From Petrolisthes cinctipes (taxonomy: Eukaryota; Arthropoda; Malacostraca; Decapoda; Porcellanidae): a stretch of DNA of 64,000 bases. The position numbers were made by a program, and so were the translations under genes. Below are positions 36,770-49,399 of the stretch, piece by piece. The stretch covers positions 20,001 through 84,000 of the forward strand of contig JAWQEG010004729.1 in the NCBI GenBank assembly GCA_033782935.1. Reading direction: 5' to 3'. The stretch's first letter is position 1, and every line of letters begins with the position of its first letter. The notes under the pieces were generated by a model that saw only the letters and a program-made list of their open reading frames with translations, searched no databases and was not told the origin of the DNA.

Positions 36770-37414
36770 TTAGTACAAGCATACATAGCTCTTATTTATT
36801 GCCCTAGTCATTATCTTACCACATCCTAAATTCTTTAAACACTCAATAAGTGTTCCCCGAGGGACCCGATCGTATGCCTTGCTAAATTCTACAAAGACCA
36901 CATAACATTTTCTTTTCTTGTACTTCACATAATCACAGGGTAATCTTAAAGCAGTAATTTGCTCAACACAGCCTCTTCCTTTTTGTGCACCTGCTTGACA
37001 TTTGTCTATATTCCACCATAATTTAAGTCTATTCAGTATCATGGTGTCATACAGCTTGGCCAGGGTATCCATTATACTGATCCCCCTATAGTTATTGCAC
37101 ATCATGTGGTTACCTGATTTAAAAAGAACTACTAACTTACTGTGACACCACAATACTGGGAAACATACACCACAGAATACTACATTAAAAATTGTCAAGA
37201 GGAATAGTCTCCATGATGCATGAAATATACTCAACAAAGCTGGGCATATTCCTACATATGATTTTTTCTTCATTAGGCTTATTGCTTCATCAAGTTCAGT
37301 CATAGAAAATGGATTGTCTAAAATCGGTATGTATGGTAAGTTTTCTAAGTAATTTTTAAGAGACTCATCATTGAAACTATCTCGCTCATTGGGTAAATTC
37401 AGTAATTGTTCCAA
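36770..37414 (-). pseudogene. LINE reverse transcriptase, fingers/palm part 1
   Basis: An open segment of 214 codons contains the finger motif FKSGNHMMCNNYRGISIMDT, the QAGAQKGRGCVEQ motif, and palm motif A at about 36859-36892 read as FVEFSKAYDRVPRGTL, where most LINEs have an Asp-containing VDF; here Glu replaces the first catalytic Asp. The frame is lost at INKSYVCLY near 36770-36800, and homology resumes in another frame. Confidence 0.85.
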
Positions 37415-37435
37415 CTGTTCTTTAAACTAATTTTC

Positions 37436-39322
37436 TGGAGGGAGACATATAAACATACAAATACATACATAGCTTGAAATATAGATGCACAAATATAAAA
37501 AAGATACATATAAAAAAAATAGATTGAAATGTAGATGCACAAATATATAAACAAATACATAAGCATAACAAAAGACAGAAAAATATGGAAAGGATGAGAC
37601 TATAGCTGGCTAGTTGGGTAGGGAGGTAGGTAGGTAGACAAGTAGAAAATATAAGTTAGGTAGAAATGTAAACCTCAATTAATGGATAGAAAAAAGTGGA
37701 TGTCACTCAATGAAGCACAAACCTCAGATAAATCAGTCCAATATTGTTTGTTATCTTATCCTTAGACGTGGGTAATAACGATCACATTCTTAAACAAATT
37801 TATGGTTCTACTGAGGCACTCATTGCTGACTCGCACAGGTTAAGTCAGTGTATCCCTTTCATCAGCTCGGAACTGTACATAAGGCAACCAAACCCACCAG
37901 TCTCAGTAAGATAGAGGAAGAAAATCTCAGAATCGGCAACCAAACCTGATTATCAACACCTCCCCTCACCTTACATCCCTACTTGACCTAACTTCACCCT
38001 CATCAACCTTCTTTCTAGGTTCCTGAGACACTCCATTCATCCCTCTCAGTCAGCCAGTCATTCCCCCCTTCCTACCTACCCACTCATCCATCCACCCATC
38101 TACCTACCTACCTACCTACCTACCTACTGTACCTACTTACCTACGATACACAACCCTCATACATCGCGTTGTTTCCACCAAATATTAATAAAAAATAATA
38201 TACCTGGATCCATTTCTCTCCCCAAATCTACTAACTTGTTGCCAGTCACGAGGACTACCTGGGCAAAATATTCGTAGACAGCCACTGATAACTTTGTGTG
38301 TAATCAAACAAAAATATAACCTCCTGTTTGAAGCTGTAATTAGGGAGATTAATCAAGGGTAATAATATAAAATGAAAGGAAGATTTTTATGAAGCATCAA
38401 ACAGCAGCATAATTATATAGACCTGCATTTGGCTTAACCGGTGTTGATGAGAGAGAATAGAGAATATCAGCACATTTTCAGGAAATTGTACAACAGTGAT
38501 GGTAGGATTATTCAAAGTAACCAGTTTATCCAGTAACATATTCTGTTCTAGATGATAAAGTCAACGAGATCCATTCGCTTCTGGAATTCCCCTCGTTGCC
38601 ATTTCATTTAAAGTGAATGAGACCATGTCATAACCCCTTCTCCCTCTGTATAACTGTGAATTAAATACGCGGACTAGAGGTGTATGTAGCCAGGTGAAGC
38701 AATGACAGCAGTGTATGACTCCTGATATCAAGAGTGTCGTACTGACGGCTGTTACATGTACCAATAAGTTAAATTCGTAGGAAGAACCAGAATATCAAAA
38801 TAATCAATGAAATTAAATATTTGTAACCAACAGAAGTAGTCATTGTAATGAAATAGATATTATAATATATATGCACAATGTTATTCATTATAATGAATAT
38901 AACTTAAATTATTTTTATTGATAAATGTGTCCATGAAAAGTTCAATATAAATGACGGAATGAGGCAGTTCCTTAATAAAGTAGAAACATCAACGTTAAAC
39001 AAAAACCTGACACAATTACCAGCTGATAACTAGTTATGGTCAATATAAAACACAACTGCTTAATACAGAAATATATGGGAGGCCAATCATAAGGCTCGTA
39101 CTGCTTCAAAAATTTGTGAAAAAAGGAATCAATAGAGAGGTAAGAAAAGGGGCGAACTCACAAATAAGAAAGAAACTGAACCAATCTACCATATTCCACG
39201 GTAATCTAAGCTTCATTATTTTTGCAATTTTAAACACATATCCCTACTAGCACTTTGTTTGTGGGTCAATAGTGCCTCGCCCTAACGAGAAATCTCATCT
39301 GAGTTTAGCTTAAGTACTAAGG

Positions 39323-39359
<37 letters not shown>

Positions 39360-39703
39360 AGGAAGCATGATATTCGTTAAATAATTTATATTGTATGAAA
39401 TCAGTAATATTGAATCAGAGGTATAATGTTCAGACTTTTAGAATTTATAAAGCCAGGATACGAATGTTGTAAATCTTCCCCCTCTTGTCGTTAAACATTA
39501 ATACACACGTAGCTATAGGTGTGACAGTTTCAAGATGATTAATGTTCACAAGAAGGTATATTTGCCTATCAGAATATACTACTAAATCACACTGCCACCC
39601 AAACTTGACCCTATAGTGGGAAAACTCTGACAGGAAGTTAATTATGCCCTTTCTACAACTAATTACTCTCCCAACTACTAAACTTGTCACTTCAGAAACA
39701 AAC
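37436..39703. other. No gene seen
   Basis: AT-rich sequence with CATA-type repeats (37440-37570), (CTAC)n at about 38098-38128 and an A run at 39323-39354. A short frame at 39445-39690 (minus) has no recognised domain. Confidence 0.5.
39323..39354. repeat. Poly-A run (32 bp)
   Basis: An uninterrupted A run. No retroposon body was recognised on its left, so I do not call it a poly-A tail. Confidence 0.9.
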
Positions 39704-39864
39704 TTAGGAGGATAGTATACTTTTGGTACAATGGAGCACCTTGATTCCTCCGAAGTGTGCCAGGAATAGGAGCCTGATGAACAAAAATATTAGTGCCCGG
39801 TTGCCTGGAATAGTTTGGAGGAATTAGTTGCTCCAGATTAAGCAGCAGTATACAACCCCCTGAG
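39704..39864 (+). mobile_element. TTAA MITE, subfamily B
   Basis: Left end TTAGGAGGATAGTATACTTT, core CACCTTGATTCCTCCGAAGT, middle CCGGTTGCCTGGAATAGTTT, right CAGTATACAACCCCCTGA. Confidence 0.85.
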
Positions 39865-40004
39865 GCGAGACAGACAGACAGCGAGTTGTGAAATCCACAA
39901 CTTCCATCATATCTGAGAATACTAATGCTGAAAGAGACTCGGGTTTAATGTACAGTATGGTCTGTTTACATAAAAGGATGACTTCGCTCTTCAGTGTATA
40001 GTTT

Positions 40005-40342
40005 AGCGTAGAGTAAAGAAGTGTAGTGTAAAGTAGTGTAGAGTAAAGTATTGTAGAGTAAAGTAGTGTAGAGTAAAGTATTGTAGAGTAAAGTAGTGTA
40101 GAGTAAAGTAGTGTAGAGTAAAGTATTGTAGAGTAAAGTAGTGTAGAGTAAAGTATTGTAGAGTAAAGTAGTGTAGAGTAAAGTATTGTAGAGTAAAGTA
40201 TTGTAGAGTAAAGTAGTGTAGAGTAAAGTTGTGTAGAGTAAAGTATTGTAGAGTAAAGTAGTGTAGAGTAAAGTAGTGTAGAGTAAAGTATTGTAGAGTA
40301 AAGTAGTGTAGAGTAAAGTATTGTAGAGTAAAGTAGTGTAGG
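40005..40342. repeat. 15-bp minisatellite, two alternating unit types
   Basis: About 22 units of GTAGAGTAAAGTA(G/T)T. The two variants (AGT and ATT endings) alternate in a patterned order, suggesting duplication of blocks larger than one unit. Confidence 0.97.
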
Positions 40343-40703
40343 CTATTTCTTTCTACTATATTTTCAGACAGTCCTCATTCAAGAGTAAATAAATGATGGG
40401 ATATACAGTATATGATGATACTTGATACCACGTAAATCAATAACAAGGATTCAGTCATGTTTGGCACGTCATCCTGAAGGTGGAAATTTTTGTCACTGGC
40501 TGTACTTTGTCGTGGCTTTTATATATATGTACTGACATTGAACATAGGCTTCATCTAGCTCGTTACCGTGGCCCAGGTCAATTGCTACTCACACACACAC
40601 ACACGTCGCGACTTCCTTCATTATGTCGATGGTTTGTAAGCACCTGCCAACTCCAATTACAATCTACAAGTTATAGATATGAACTCTTGGGTTGCACGGC
40701 TAA

Positions 40704-40866
40704 TAAGGGAAGTAAACCTCGTGTGGGCAAATTGGAGCAAACGTTGCCCTCCAAACTTGGTCATAGAACACATCTCTACAGTCACATACGGAGGTTTTCT
40801 TGTTTCGTGGCATACTTTGGAGGAATCAAAGCCTCATGATTATCCACATCAAGTAACATCCCTTCA
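40704..40866. mobile_element. Degenerate TTAA MITE
   Basis: The right arm CTTGTTTCGTGGCATACTTT followed by GGAGGAATCAAAGCC is clear. The left arm is weak (TTGCCCTCCAAACTTGGTCA). Left end TAAGGGAAG, right end ATCCCTTCAG. Confidence 0.65.
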
Positions 40867-40915
40867 GTATTTAACCATTAATTGGAGTACGATCAGTTAT
40901 TGAAAAGGATCGGTC

Positions 40916-41093
40916 TTAAGGCGGATGGATAACATGGATGAATGATGGATGAATCCGAGTGCTACTAATTCACCCAAACAATGCCATGGAGCAGACTACT
41001 TCAACGTACTGTGCGAGTAAGGGAAAATGATATCTAGCATAGTTGGATGAATCAATAGCCCACCAATTCACCAATGAGAAAATATCCCCTTAC
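40916..41093. mobile_element. TTAA MITE, subfamily A
   Basis: Left end TTAAGGCGGATGG, arms GCTACTAATTCACCCAAACA and GCATAGTTGGATGAATCAAT, then CACCAATTCACCAATGAG and TATCCCCTTA. Confidence 0.75.
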
Positions 41094-41534
41094 CCTCGTT
41101 ACGTGGTCATTTATTATTATTACTACAGTAGCCACGAGCATTTTTCTGTCACTAGATCGATTATTGCGTTAGATATAAGTACATAAAGTAATATTCTGGT
41201 AAAACACAAGGAAACAATAAAAAAAATCAGATTGCTGACCTTCTGATGGAAATCTGTAGTGTTCCGTTGTGTGTGTGTTCAGTAACTGGCACAGAGTCAT
41301 TCCAACAGTAGATGCCTAAGAATCCAGTCTGACACACAGGGCAGAGGAAAGTTTTTGCACTTCTGCTTCTCTCCTTCCCACGTTCAATCAGCTGGAATGG
41401 CCCCAGTCCTTTACACAGCAGATAGAACTACAGGCAATCTTGGCATTATGGATGCTTCACGTCTTCTCTAGGTTCCCAGCTTTACTAACTCCGTCAACTA
41501 TTTTTTTCGAATTTTCAGAGATGAATTGTTGTAG

Positions 41535-41694
41535 TACAGTCACGAGCACTAATAAGTATTCAGGTGTGCTTCGAATACCTATAGAGACAGAAATTAAATG
41601 AACAATAAGATCTCCATTGGAATTACTTCGTTGGTGAATTGGACTGTTCAAAGCTTCAAACAAACCTATATACTTATTAGTGCTCGTGACTGTA
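41535..41694. mobile_element. Tc1/mariner-like MITE, copy 2
   Basis: Ends TACAGTCACGAGCACTAATA (left) and, on the other strand, TACAGTCACGAGCACTAATA (right): 20 identical bases apart from the outermost right bases (TATACAGTC). TA at both edges. The interior matches the copy at 31280-31440 closely. Confidence 0.9.
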
Positions 41695-41837
41695 TATATA
41701 GTAAGAAAGAATGATCAAAATGCAACTTAAAAAGCTGCGATTCATGAATATGTAATGTAGTATGAATTATATCATACTTTTAGACATTTTTCATTATCAT
41801 ATGCATGAAAATCAGGTTAAACTAAACAGACAAGGCT

Positions 41838-41991
41838 GAAGAGGAAATTTTCCCATTGGTGAATTGAAAGATCTCTAATTCTTCCAAACTATGCCACGAA
41901 ACAGATACCCTATTAAAACAACTGAGGGCGTCTGTTTAGTTAGGAGGAATCAGTAACCTTCCAGTTCACCGACAAAAAAATCTCCCTTTAA
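41838..41991. mobile_element. TTAA MITE, subfamily A
   Basis: Arms CTAATTCTTCCAAACTATGC and GTTAGGAGGAATCAGTAACC, GCCACGAAACAGATACCC in the left arm, right end ATCTCCCTTTAA. Confidence 0.82.
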
Positions 41992-42887
41992 GCGGTTTTG
42001 TGATTCTTTCCATCGCTTCGAAATCCTTGGTGTAGGAAACAAGTGCTAGCCTTGACTATACCTGTCAGTTTTGCCGCTCAGAATATTACAATAGTACAGA
42101 GGAAGATAGTAAGGGAAGGGGAAACCATAGTGTAGTGTAGTCAGTACAAGGGAAGCACCCCAGTGAAAAGTTGACAGTCATGTTGTAGGACAGTATCGTT
42201 TCCCGATATTCCAAAGGCCACACTCGACCGCCCTATACAATACCTATTCAAACCCTTCCCTCTGTACTACCACCTACCACTACGTTTTCTAAAAAAAAAG
42301 AATTTTTCTGCAGAGGGATCACAGGTATCCACTGGACTGTTTGTTTACAGTATTATCCAATCTATCTGTCTATCTATCTATCAATTTACCTATCTATCTA
42401 TCTACCATATATATTCCAAAAATAAAAAGCATATTCAACCAGTTTTATTTTGATAGCAGATCAGTATGTAAAAAAATATATATAGATCTATACATATAAT
42501 TATTTGAAAAGAGGGAAAACAATTTTGTGTTAAAAGCAGTTCAGAAAATATTTGTTTTGCATATTTTAGTCATAAAACTTTTATTCAAAGAATTTCTTCA
42601 ATGAACACTAATAGGAAAGTGTTGATACTAAGTAATGAAGTTAAACTTGTGATGCAGTACGTCACAAATAAAATAAATCACATCCGATTTAACAACCAGC
42701 ATTTTCACTTTATAGGCCAAGATTCAGTACTTTAATCTTGAAACCAGTGCTATACACCATCCACCTCTGAACGTCCGGCAAATATATAAAAATATATTGG
42801 CAGTCGTACAATCGCTGGGGGCAATTTCGTTCCGACAAAAAATATATAAAATTGCCATAAAACGTGTTCAATAAAAGGGAGGTGTGC

Positions 42888-42975
42888 AGCGGGTATGGCC
42901 TAGTGTTTTAGACGTAGGTGATGCCGTGTTGCCCCGAGCCGTGATGGGTGACAGACTCAGGGGTTTTTATAATGT
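42888..42975 (+). mobile_element. Possible tRNA-derived SINE remnant
   Basis: GGTATGGCCTAGTGTTTTAG resembles a tRNA A box (TGGCNNAGTGG). A GTGATGCCGTGTTGCCCCG segment and GGGTGACAG precede GGGGTTTTTATAA, where a B box (GGTTCGANTCC) would be expected but is degraded. Without a second copy this is only suggestive. Confidence 0.3.
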
Positions 42976-43415
42976 TAATCTTTTCATTTACTCTGAACGC
43001 AATATCATAGAGAGGAGACCATACATGCATCTAGCCATAGTATCATGCTGGACGTGTATAATAATAATAATAGAATAAGGGCCAGCTAGTCACAGTGTTA
43101 TAAGGAACCAGTATAATAATCAGTTTTTATGAGGGTCAGTTTTAGGCACGTACATTATTATAAGGGACTTGTATTATGACCATCTGCCTCTTTGCTGGGG
43201 CATCTGGGACTAAAGTAATATATGTAAAATATCTCTACAAAGTACCCAGTGACCTTCCAAGCTCCTCCTCCTCCTTCTTTACTCTAATGTATCTGAGATC
43301 AATGAATGTTTTGGCTAAACTTTGGTGTTTCCCTTTGAACTGTTGTTGGAGTGAAGGGGAAGTCGGAGGTAAATGGGGTAGGCTAGAGGTGGAGAGGGCA
43401 AGACAGAGTAAGAGA

Positions 43416-43417
<2 letters not shown>

Positions 43418-43474
<57 letters not shown>
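43418..43474. repeat. (TG)n microsatellite
   Basis: A perfect run of about 28 units. Confidence 0.97.
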
Positions 43475-43479
<5 letters not shown>

Positions 43480-43808
43480 GAGAGAAATTGACACACGAAA
43501 GTAAACAAAAGTAGGGGAAGGGGGGAGAAGGAAGAAGGGGACAGGGAAAGGAAAGAAGGTGAGGAAGGGCAAGAGAGGGAACGGGGGAAAGAGGAAAAGG
43601 GGGAGAAAAATTATCAGGAAATAGGGACAAGGACATGGGAAAGAAAGGGGATCACTCCACATACATCTCATCATACCCCATTCCCTTACGTACATTTTCC
43701 CTTCATATATACGGTGAACGCTCAGGAATAAGGCTACAATTCCTGCCGGATTTTTTTGGGAGTTGCAGGGCTTCAAAATGCAACTCCCTGCATGGTTACT
43801 GGCGCTAC

Positions 43809-43972
43809 TTAAGGGGTTAAATCACTTTTGTTACATTGGAGTGCCTTGATTCCTCCAAAGTATGCCAGAAAACAGAACCAAATGAACAAAATTTTAATGG
43901 TGTTCTGTTGCTTTGAATATTTTGAAGGAATCGGTTACTCCAGATTTACCAACACTGTACTTCTTCCTTTAA
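43809..43972 (+). mobile_element. TTAA MITE, subfamily B, near-intact
   Basis: Left end TTAAGGGGTTAAATCACTTT, core GCCTTGATTCCTCCAAAGTA, middle GGTGTTCTGTTGCTTTGAAT, right CCAGATTTACCAACACTG and CTTCCTTTAA. Confidence 0.9.
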
Positions 43973-44284
43973 GTGAAAATGTTAAATCTTCTGAGGATTT
44001 GAAACAGAGTTGCGTCCGTGACCTCCTGGGGTTTGGCTGGTCGTCGTCCGCTTCATGTGGTCATGACAAAATAAAGTTGTGTGTATAAATATAGCCACTT
44101 TGGTAATGAAGCAGTTTTTATACTATTATATTTTTATCGGTTGAAGAATAATGTTTTGGTCGATTATTAAACTCATTTATTTAAGGTCAAATATTTCCTT
44201 CTGTCTTTGTTGATAATCTTAGTTAAGAGTGTCAAATAGCCTACACGGATGGAAACAATTATACGCATATTTAAAGATGGCAAG

Positions 44285-44285
<1 letters not shown>

Positions 44286-44339
<54 letters not shown>
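44286..44339. repeat. (CA)n microsatellite
   Basis: A perfect run of about 27 units. Confidence 0.97.
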
Positions 44340-44340
<1 letters not shown>

Positions 44341-44454
44341 ACGAAAACAGTAATTTGGTTCTATAAAGAGACAATTGTCGATGCTTGAAGATGTCAGATT
44401 CTTTTACTGCCTTTGATATATATTATTATTATTATCTGGAAGCATCACACTTTG

Positions 44455-45050
44455 TACGACAGTCAGATCCTAAAGTCGTGTCGGATTCCACCAGAGGTCA
44501 CTGTACCCATATGGTTTGTTTGTGGAGTTTTTTGGTTTCCTTTTCACACAACAAACAAATATGGGTCTCACGGGAACTGTAGACGGGGTTATGTTCCACA
44601 GCATGTATGTATGTATGTATGTATGTATGTATGTATGTATGTATGTATATAATATGTATGTATGTATGTATGTATATAAGAATGTATGTATGTATGTATG
44701 TATGTATGTATGTATGTATGTATATAAGAATGTATGTATGTATGTTTGTATGTATGTATGTATGTATGTATGTATGTATGTATGTATGTATATAAGAATG
44801 TATGTATGTATGTATATAAGAATGTATGTATGTATGTATGTATGTATGTATGTATGTATGTATATATATAAGAATGTATGTATGTATGTATGTATGTATG
44901 TATGTATGTATGTATGGGCAATGAAAACTACACGCCTACTGACTACATATATACATACATACATACATACATACATACACCACAGTCCAAGCGTGTACAC
45001 TGCCCTCTGGTAACAGCGGGCGGACATAACTACATTAGAATCACACTGTA
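44455..45050. mobile_element. TA-flanked MITE with internal (ATGT)n microsatellite
   Basis: The left has TACGACAGTCAGATCCTAAA, GTCGTGTC and CCACCAGAGGTCACTGT. The right, on the opposite strand, has TACAGTGTGATTC, GTTATGTCCGCC and ACCAGAGGGCAGTGT. Between them lies an expanded ATGT array and a short CATA array. Same arrangement as 26275-26650. Confidence 0.62.
44602..44980. repeat. (ATGT)n array plus inverted (CATA)n
   Basis: ATGT units at 44602-44916, interrupted by recurrent TATATAAGAATG variants (about five), then CATA units at 44950-44980 that are the inverse complement. The variant TATAAGAATG recurs at irregular spacing, implying duplication of higher-order blocks. Confidence 0.95.
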
Positions 45051-45585
<535 letters not shown>

Positions 45586-46247
45586 ACAAAGGTGGAAATC
45601 CCAGCAGATAATGCCAGGGATACGAGAGAAACCTCATGACCGTGTAAAGGAGAGAAGATGAGTTAGGTCATTGTATCTGGTGGTGTTGGTGGTGGTGGGG
45701 TGTGTGTGTGAGGACCAACATTTACCCCCTGATGTAGTGCACGTTGGACTTGCTCCCCTGGCTCACTATATCACTGGATCCACCACACTCTGAAGGGGCA
45801 GTAATACCAAGTAGCTCATTGTATGGGGAAGAATGATTAAGCTCTCCATTTGTGAATCTGTTAATTGTTTTCTTTTTTAGTTTCTTTATTCCTCTATTGA
45901 TTAATTATTTATGAAGTGACTTGGTTTGATTTTTAACTGTTACTATTACCTAATCAAACCACAGCCTGCACAACCTACTGTATGTAATTAAAACTCAGAC
46001 AAAGTAGCCCCCCACTGGATTGTACTTGTATATCCCTGAACAATATAAGACTTGGGAATACTGGCTCCCCCGGGCACACCATCCAGACCCAAGAGTTCTA
46101 GCGGCTCTGAGTACTGTCCGCGGGTGGATCTCGTTCTGAGTAATGGGTGTAGTAAGGAAAAGAGGAGTCCTGCCCCCTTCTCCCCACCCCACCACCACCA
46201 CTACCACCACCATCCCCTGCAGCCATGGTACTGGATATGACAAAACG

Positions 46248-46249
<2 letters not shown>

Positions 46250-46310
<61 letters not shown>
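46250..46310. repeat. (CA)n microsatellite
   Basis: A perfect run of about 30 units. Confidence 0.97.
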
Positions 46311-46311
<1 letters not shown>

Positions 46312-47617
46312 TTCTTCAATCAACACTTTACCCCCGAACTGGAAGAGGGTCAAAGTCCGCACCGAAACTATGTGTGACGCTTCTAGAAAAATAAATATAG
46401 CTTTTTTTTTTAAAGTTATGTGGTTTCTTCTTTACCACTGATTTTGTCACCTTCGGTCCACTGCCCCTACCGCCCCGCTCTCTTTATGAACGAGGCAACA
46501 GCAAGGGAGAGAGAACAGCACCATATTCGTGTCTTTGCTTAGAGAAATGAGGTAAGATTATTATGTATCCAGCAAGGAAAAGGTCTAAGGAGGAAGATGT
46601 TGTTTACAAATCGGACGCATTAATAAACACCAATAGATTCGTCATAAAAGCTTACCCCTCTTAGAGCTGTTATTAATCATGAGTGTCTTATGTACAGTTA
46701 GGGACATGAACTTTCCAGTACAGACTTTTTGGAAGATGCTCGTCCCTCATTCAGTAACTAATGGGATGGAAGCAAACAACTAGAATCGATGCTATTCAGG
46801 TGTGGAGTTGCCTAGGCAGCGCTTCCCTTTCATCTGCTCAGAACTACACGCCTCAGTTGGAAGGGTAAATAAATCAGTTTTCTTGTGTTTTTTTTTTTTT
46901 CATTCACGGCCTGGATCCATTAGGTAATGGGTTAGTCAGCCATAACAAAGCTGTCGGCGGGAATGAAGAAATGAATGATGAATTTGTCTGTGGTGGATAA
47001 GCAATGGAAATAACATGAGATGAGTGACTGAAATATGAAATTCTGAGTTGTTAGTTTAACTTACGGTTATTGTCACATATCAAATGTTGTAGTTGACATG
47101 TACAATGCTAACTAAGGCATTTATGAATCGCAGCTTGGAGTTTAGGCAGGAGGTGAGTGGTAGAAGCGGCCTGTTGGTGTCAGTCAGAAGAAGTGTTGGT
47201 AAGTTATGCTTAAGGCATTTGAAAGGGTAATGAAGTTTGAAAATTTGTAAAAGAGGTTACGACTGTGGTTGAGATTTCAGCTGTGAAGCAGAGGCTAAAG
47301 AACCAGAACGTCAGAAAAACGTGTCAAAGCATTACAACCTTTAAAATAATGCATAATAATAATAATAATAATAAGAAAATTATCTTATTCTGTAGACAGT
47401 GTTATTAGTCAGAAAGTTATTCTAAAGAAAAGTTAATATTCTTTCCCTTACCTCTAATCCTGTACCTAATCATTATGAACTAAACAAAGAAAAGAAGGGA
47501 GAAGCTGAGGTCTTATGTGAAGGGATGTGAGATGGGAACATAACTAGAGAGTGATGAGATGAGATGGTGGTGGTAGCAGTAGCAGCATTAGAGGTTTAGG
47601 GAATAAGAAAGAGGCAA

Positions 47618-47812
47618 TGGTGGTGGTGGTGATGGTGGTGGTGGTGATGGTGGTGGTGGTGGTGGTGGTGGTTGTGGTGATGGTGGTGGTGTTAGAGGGA
47701 GTTTGCAGTGACGGGAAGGTGGAGGTAGTGATGATGTCTTAGGTGATAACAGAAGGCGGTTGTTGGAAAGAGTGGGAGTGTGACGTGAGGGACATTTGGA
47801 ATAATAATGCTG

Positions 47813-47869
<57 letters not shown>
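47618..47869. repeat. (GGT)n and (AGT)n arrays
   Basis: GGT run with GAT interruptions (47618-47690); near-perfect AGT run (47813-47869). Confidence 0.95.
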
Positions 47870-48583
47870 TATGTTGGATATATTGATGAGAGAAAAATAG
47901 AGATGGATATTATGGCTATAGAGAGAGGTATACGTACTGAGGAAAAGAGGTAGTGGAGAAGGAGATAGAGAGAGAACTCTTAAGGAAGATTTAGAAATTG
48001 AATATAAATTGGTAGGAAGTAGGAAGTTCTTGGAAGAGTGTGGCGGAGGAATGAGGTGAGATATATCTGAGAGCAGCGTCTTCTATAGCACCTTCCCCAA
48101 GCAATTAGCCTCTAGTGCCCAGCCAAGTGTGTGTCCTCCTCAGCCTCGGTGGTTCATGGCTGGTGGGTCTTGCTCTGGGGCCGACCACACAATTATCACG
48201 CTCGTAATTTTAAACACACTTGGCTTTACTCATGTAAGAATGTGTAGTGCGGTACTTACTTCCATTTTGGCTGCAATAATTGAAGTATATGTTTTTTCTT
48301 AATTCAATATAAATAGTTTTGTCACTTTAAGAGTCTTACATTTGTCATAACAAGTAGCGAGACTAGAGAAACAAGAAACTATATATGAATTATGCCACAT
48401 CTGTAATCGGTTGTATTTTCGCCTACGGTAGCAGAAGGTAGATAAGATATGCGTAAAGAAAGAAGCTATCAATCTAAAAACAATCATCAGAGCACAGGCG
48501 GAGGTATTAAAGCAAAAGTCCCCCACAGTTATTGAAAATGAGGGAGAGTACTGACTGACTGAGTGTAGTTTCCACGAGGTGGT

Positions 48584-48744
48584 AATTATTTTTTTTTTTT
48601 TTTTGGTACATTGGAGTGTCTTGATTCCTCCAAAGTATGCCAGGAAACAGGACCAGAAGAGCAAACATAATGGTGTTCTGTTGCTTGGAATGGTTTGGAG
48701 GATTCAGTTGCTAGAGATTTACCAACACAAAACTTCCCCCTTAA
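48584..48744 (+). mobile_element. TTAA MITE, subfamily B, left end replaced by poly-T
   Basis: GGTACATTGGAGTGTCTTGA, TTCCTCCAAAGTATGCCAGG, GTTGCTTGGAATGGTTTGG and AGATTTACCAACAC are B consensus. The right end is CCCCCTTAA. The outer left about 20 bases are now a T run. Confidence 0.85.
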
Positions 48745-49399
48745 GGACAAGAGACTTCGTTTGGGGGGAAGGAGGGAATACTGAGATACTGAGCCATGGT
48801 GGAGGTTTATGGTCTCCAAACACCCTTCTCTATATATATTTGTTTTCCAGTTCAGAGTATCAGCCAATTAATGCTGCAAGTGAAAAGGTGAATAAAATGT
48901 ACAGTATCTAGTGTTGAATATTTACTCAACACACTGAATATAGCTGCCCTTCAAGTAATCCTTTTGTTCCGGGAGTAATTTCTAAGGGATTTCTCCAGCT
49001 TACATCGCACTCAAAAAATTTCTGATATTACACTAACAAAATTATCACCACGATCTTCAACAATATATTTCAATGTGGAAACTGCAGTTGGAGACCAATT
49101 ATATGTCTCCCTATCCATGTCAGTGTGTGTGTGTGATAATTAATTTTTCTCTCTTCCTCATCTCTTATGTAAACTTAGAAAGGGAGTTTGTAATGATGTA
49201 GGCGAACTGGATTATAACTGATTGCTCTAAAATTTACTACAACGCATTCAGCACCCACCTCTTTTGAAATAATGTACTTCTCATGCACACTTTAGAGGTT
49301 TCAGAAGCACTCTACACCTCGATGACAAAACTGTCCTACCGTATATGATTCTACGTGACCCAGGGAAGCACGACAGGAGAGGTCAATACCCAGTACACC
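48745..49399. other. No gene seen; possible very old MITE at ~49175-49350
   Basis: TAACTGATTGCTCTAAAATT and CACTTTAGAGGTTTCAGAAG could be decayed arms of subfamily A, but the match is weak. Confidence 0.35.

Larger units (their letters stand above)
35440..37435 (-). mobile_element. 5'-truncated, decayed non-LTR retrotransposon (LINE)
   Basis: The minus strand carries recognisable reverse transcriptase and C-terminal cysteine/histidine segments in three different frames, so the copy is inactive. Homology begins abruptly near 37435, the usual outcome of incomplete reverse transcription; no endonuclease domain is present. The 3' end appears to be near 35440, at a short TTAG tandem run (35441-35459 on the plus strand), a tail type seen in some LINE clades. 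The motifs (NNYRGISI, SKAYDRVPR, VRQGAPTSC, LMDD) identify a LINE; I cannot assign the clade with confidence. Confidence 0.88.
41992..43808. other. No protein gene seen; possible SINE remnant and a TG array
   Basis: CTAT repeats at about 42363-42407, a tRNA-like patch at 42888-42975 and (TG)n at 43418-43474; otherwise AT-rich non-coding. A purine-rich stretch runs from 43480 to 43650. Confidence 0.5.
45582..48583. other. No gene seen; several trinucleotide and dinucleotide arrays
   Basis: Holds (CA)n at 46250-46310, (AAT)n near 47348-47375, (GGT)n at about 47618-47690 and (AGT)n at 47813-47869. CCCTTTCATCTGCTCAGAAC at about 46825 resembles CCCTTTCATCAGCTCGGAAC at about 37854, a possible old shared repeat. 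Confidence 0.5.

Noticed and set aside
39323..39354. Poly-A tail of a retroposon
   Set aside because: No target duplication, LINE/SINE body or reverse transcriptase sequence was recognised upstream; it may be simple poly-A.
46690..46735. Possible Tc1/mariner end (TACAGTTAGGGACATGAACT)
   Set aside because: No inverted partner was found within the next kilobase.
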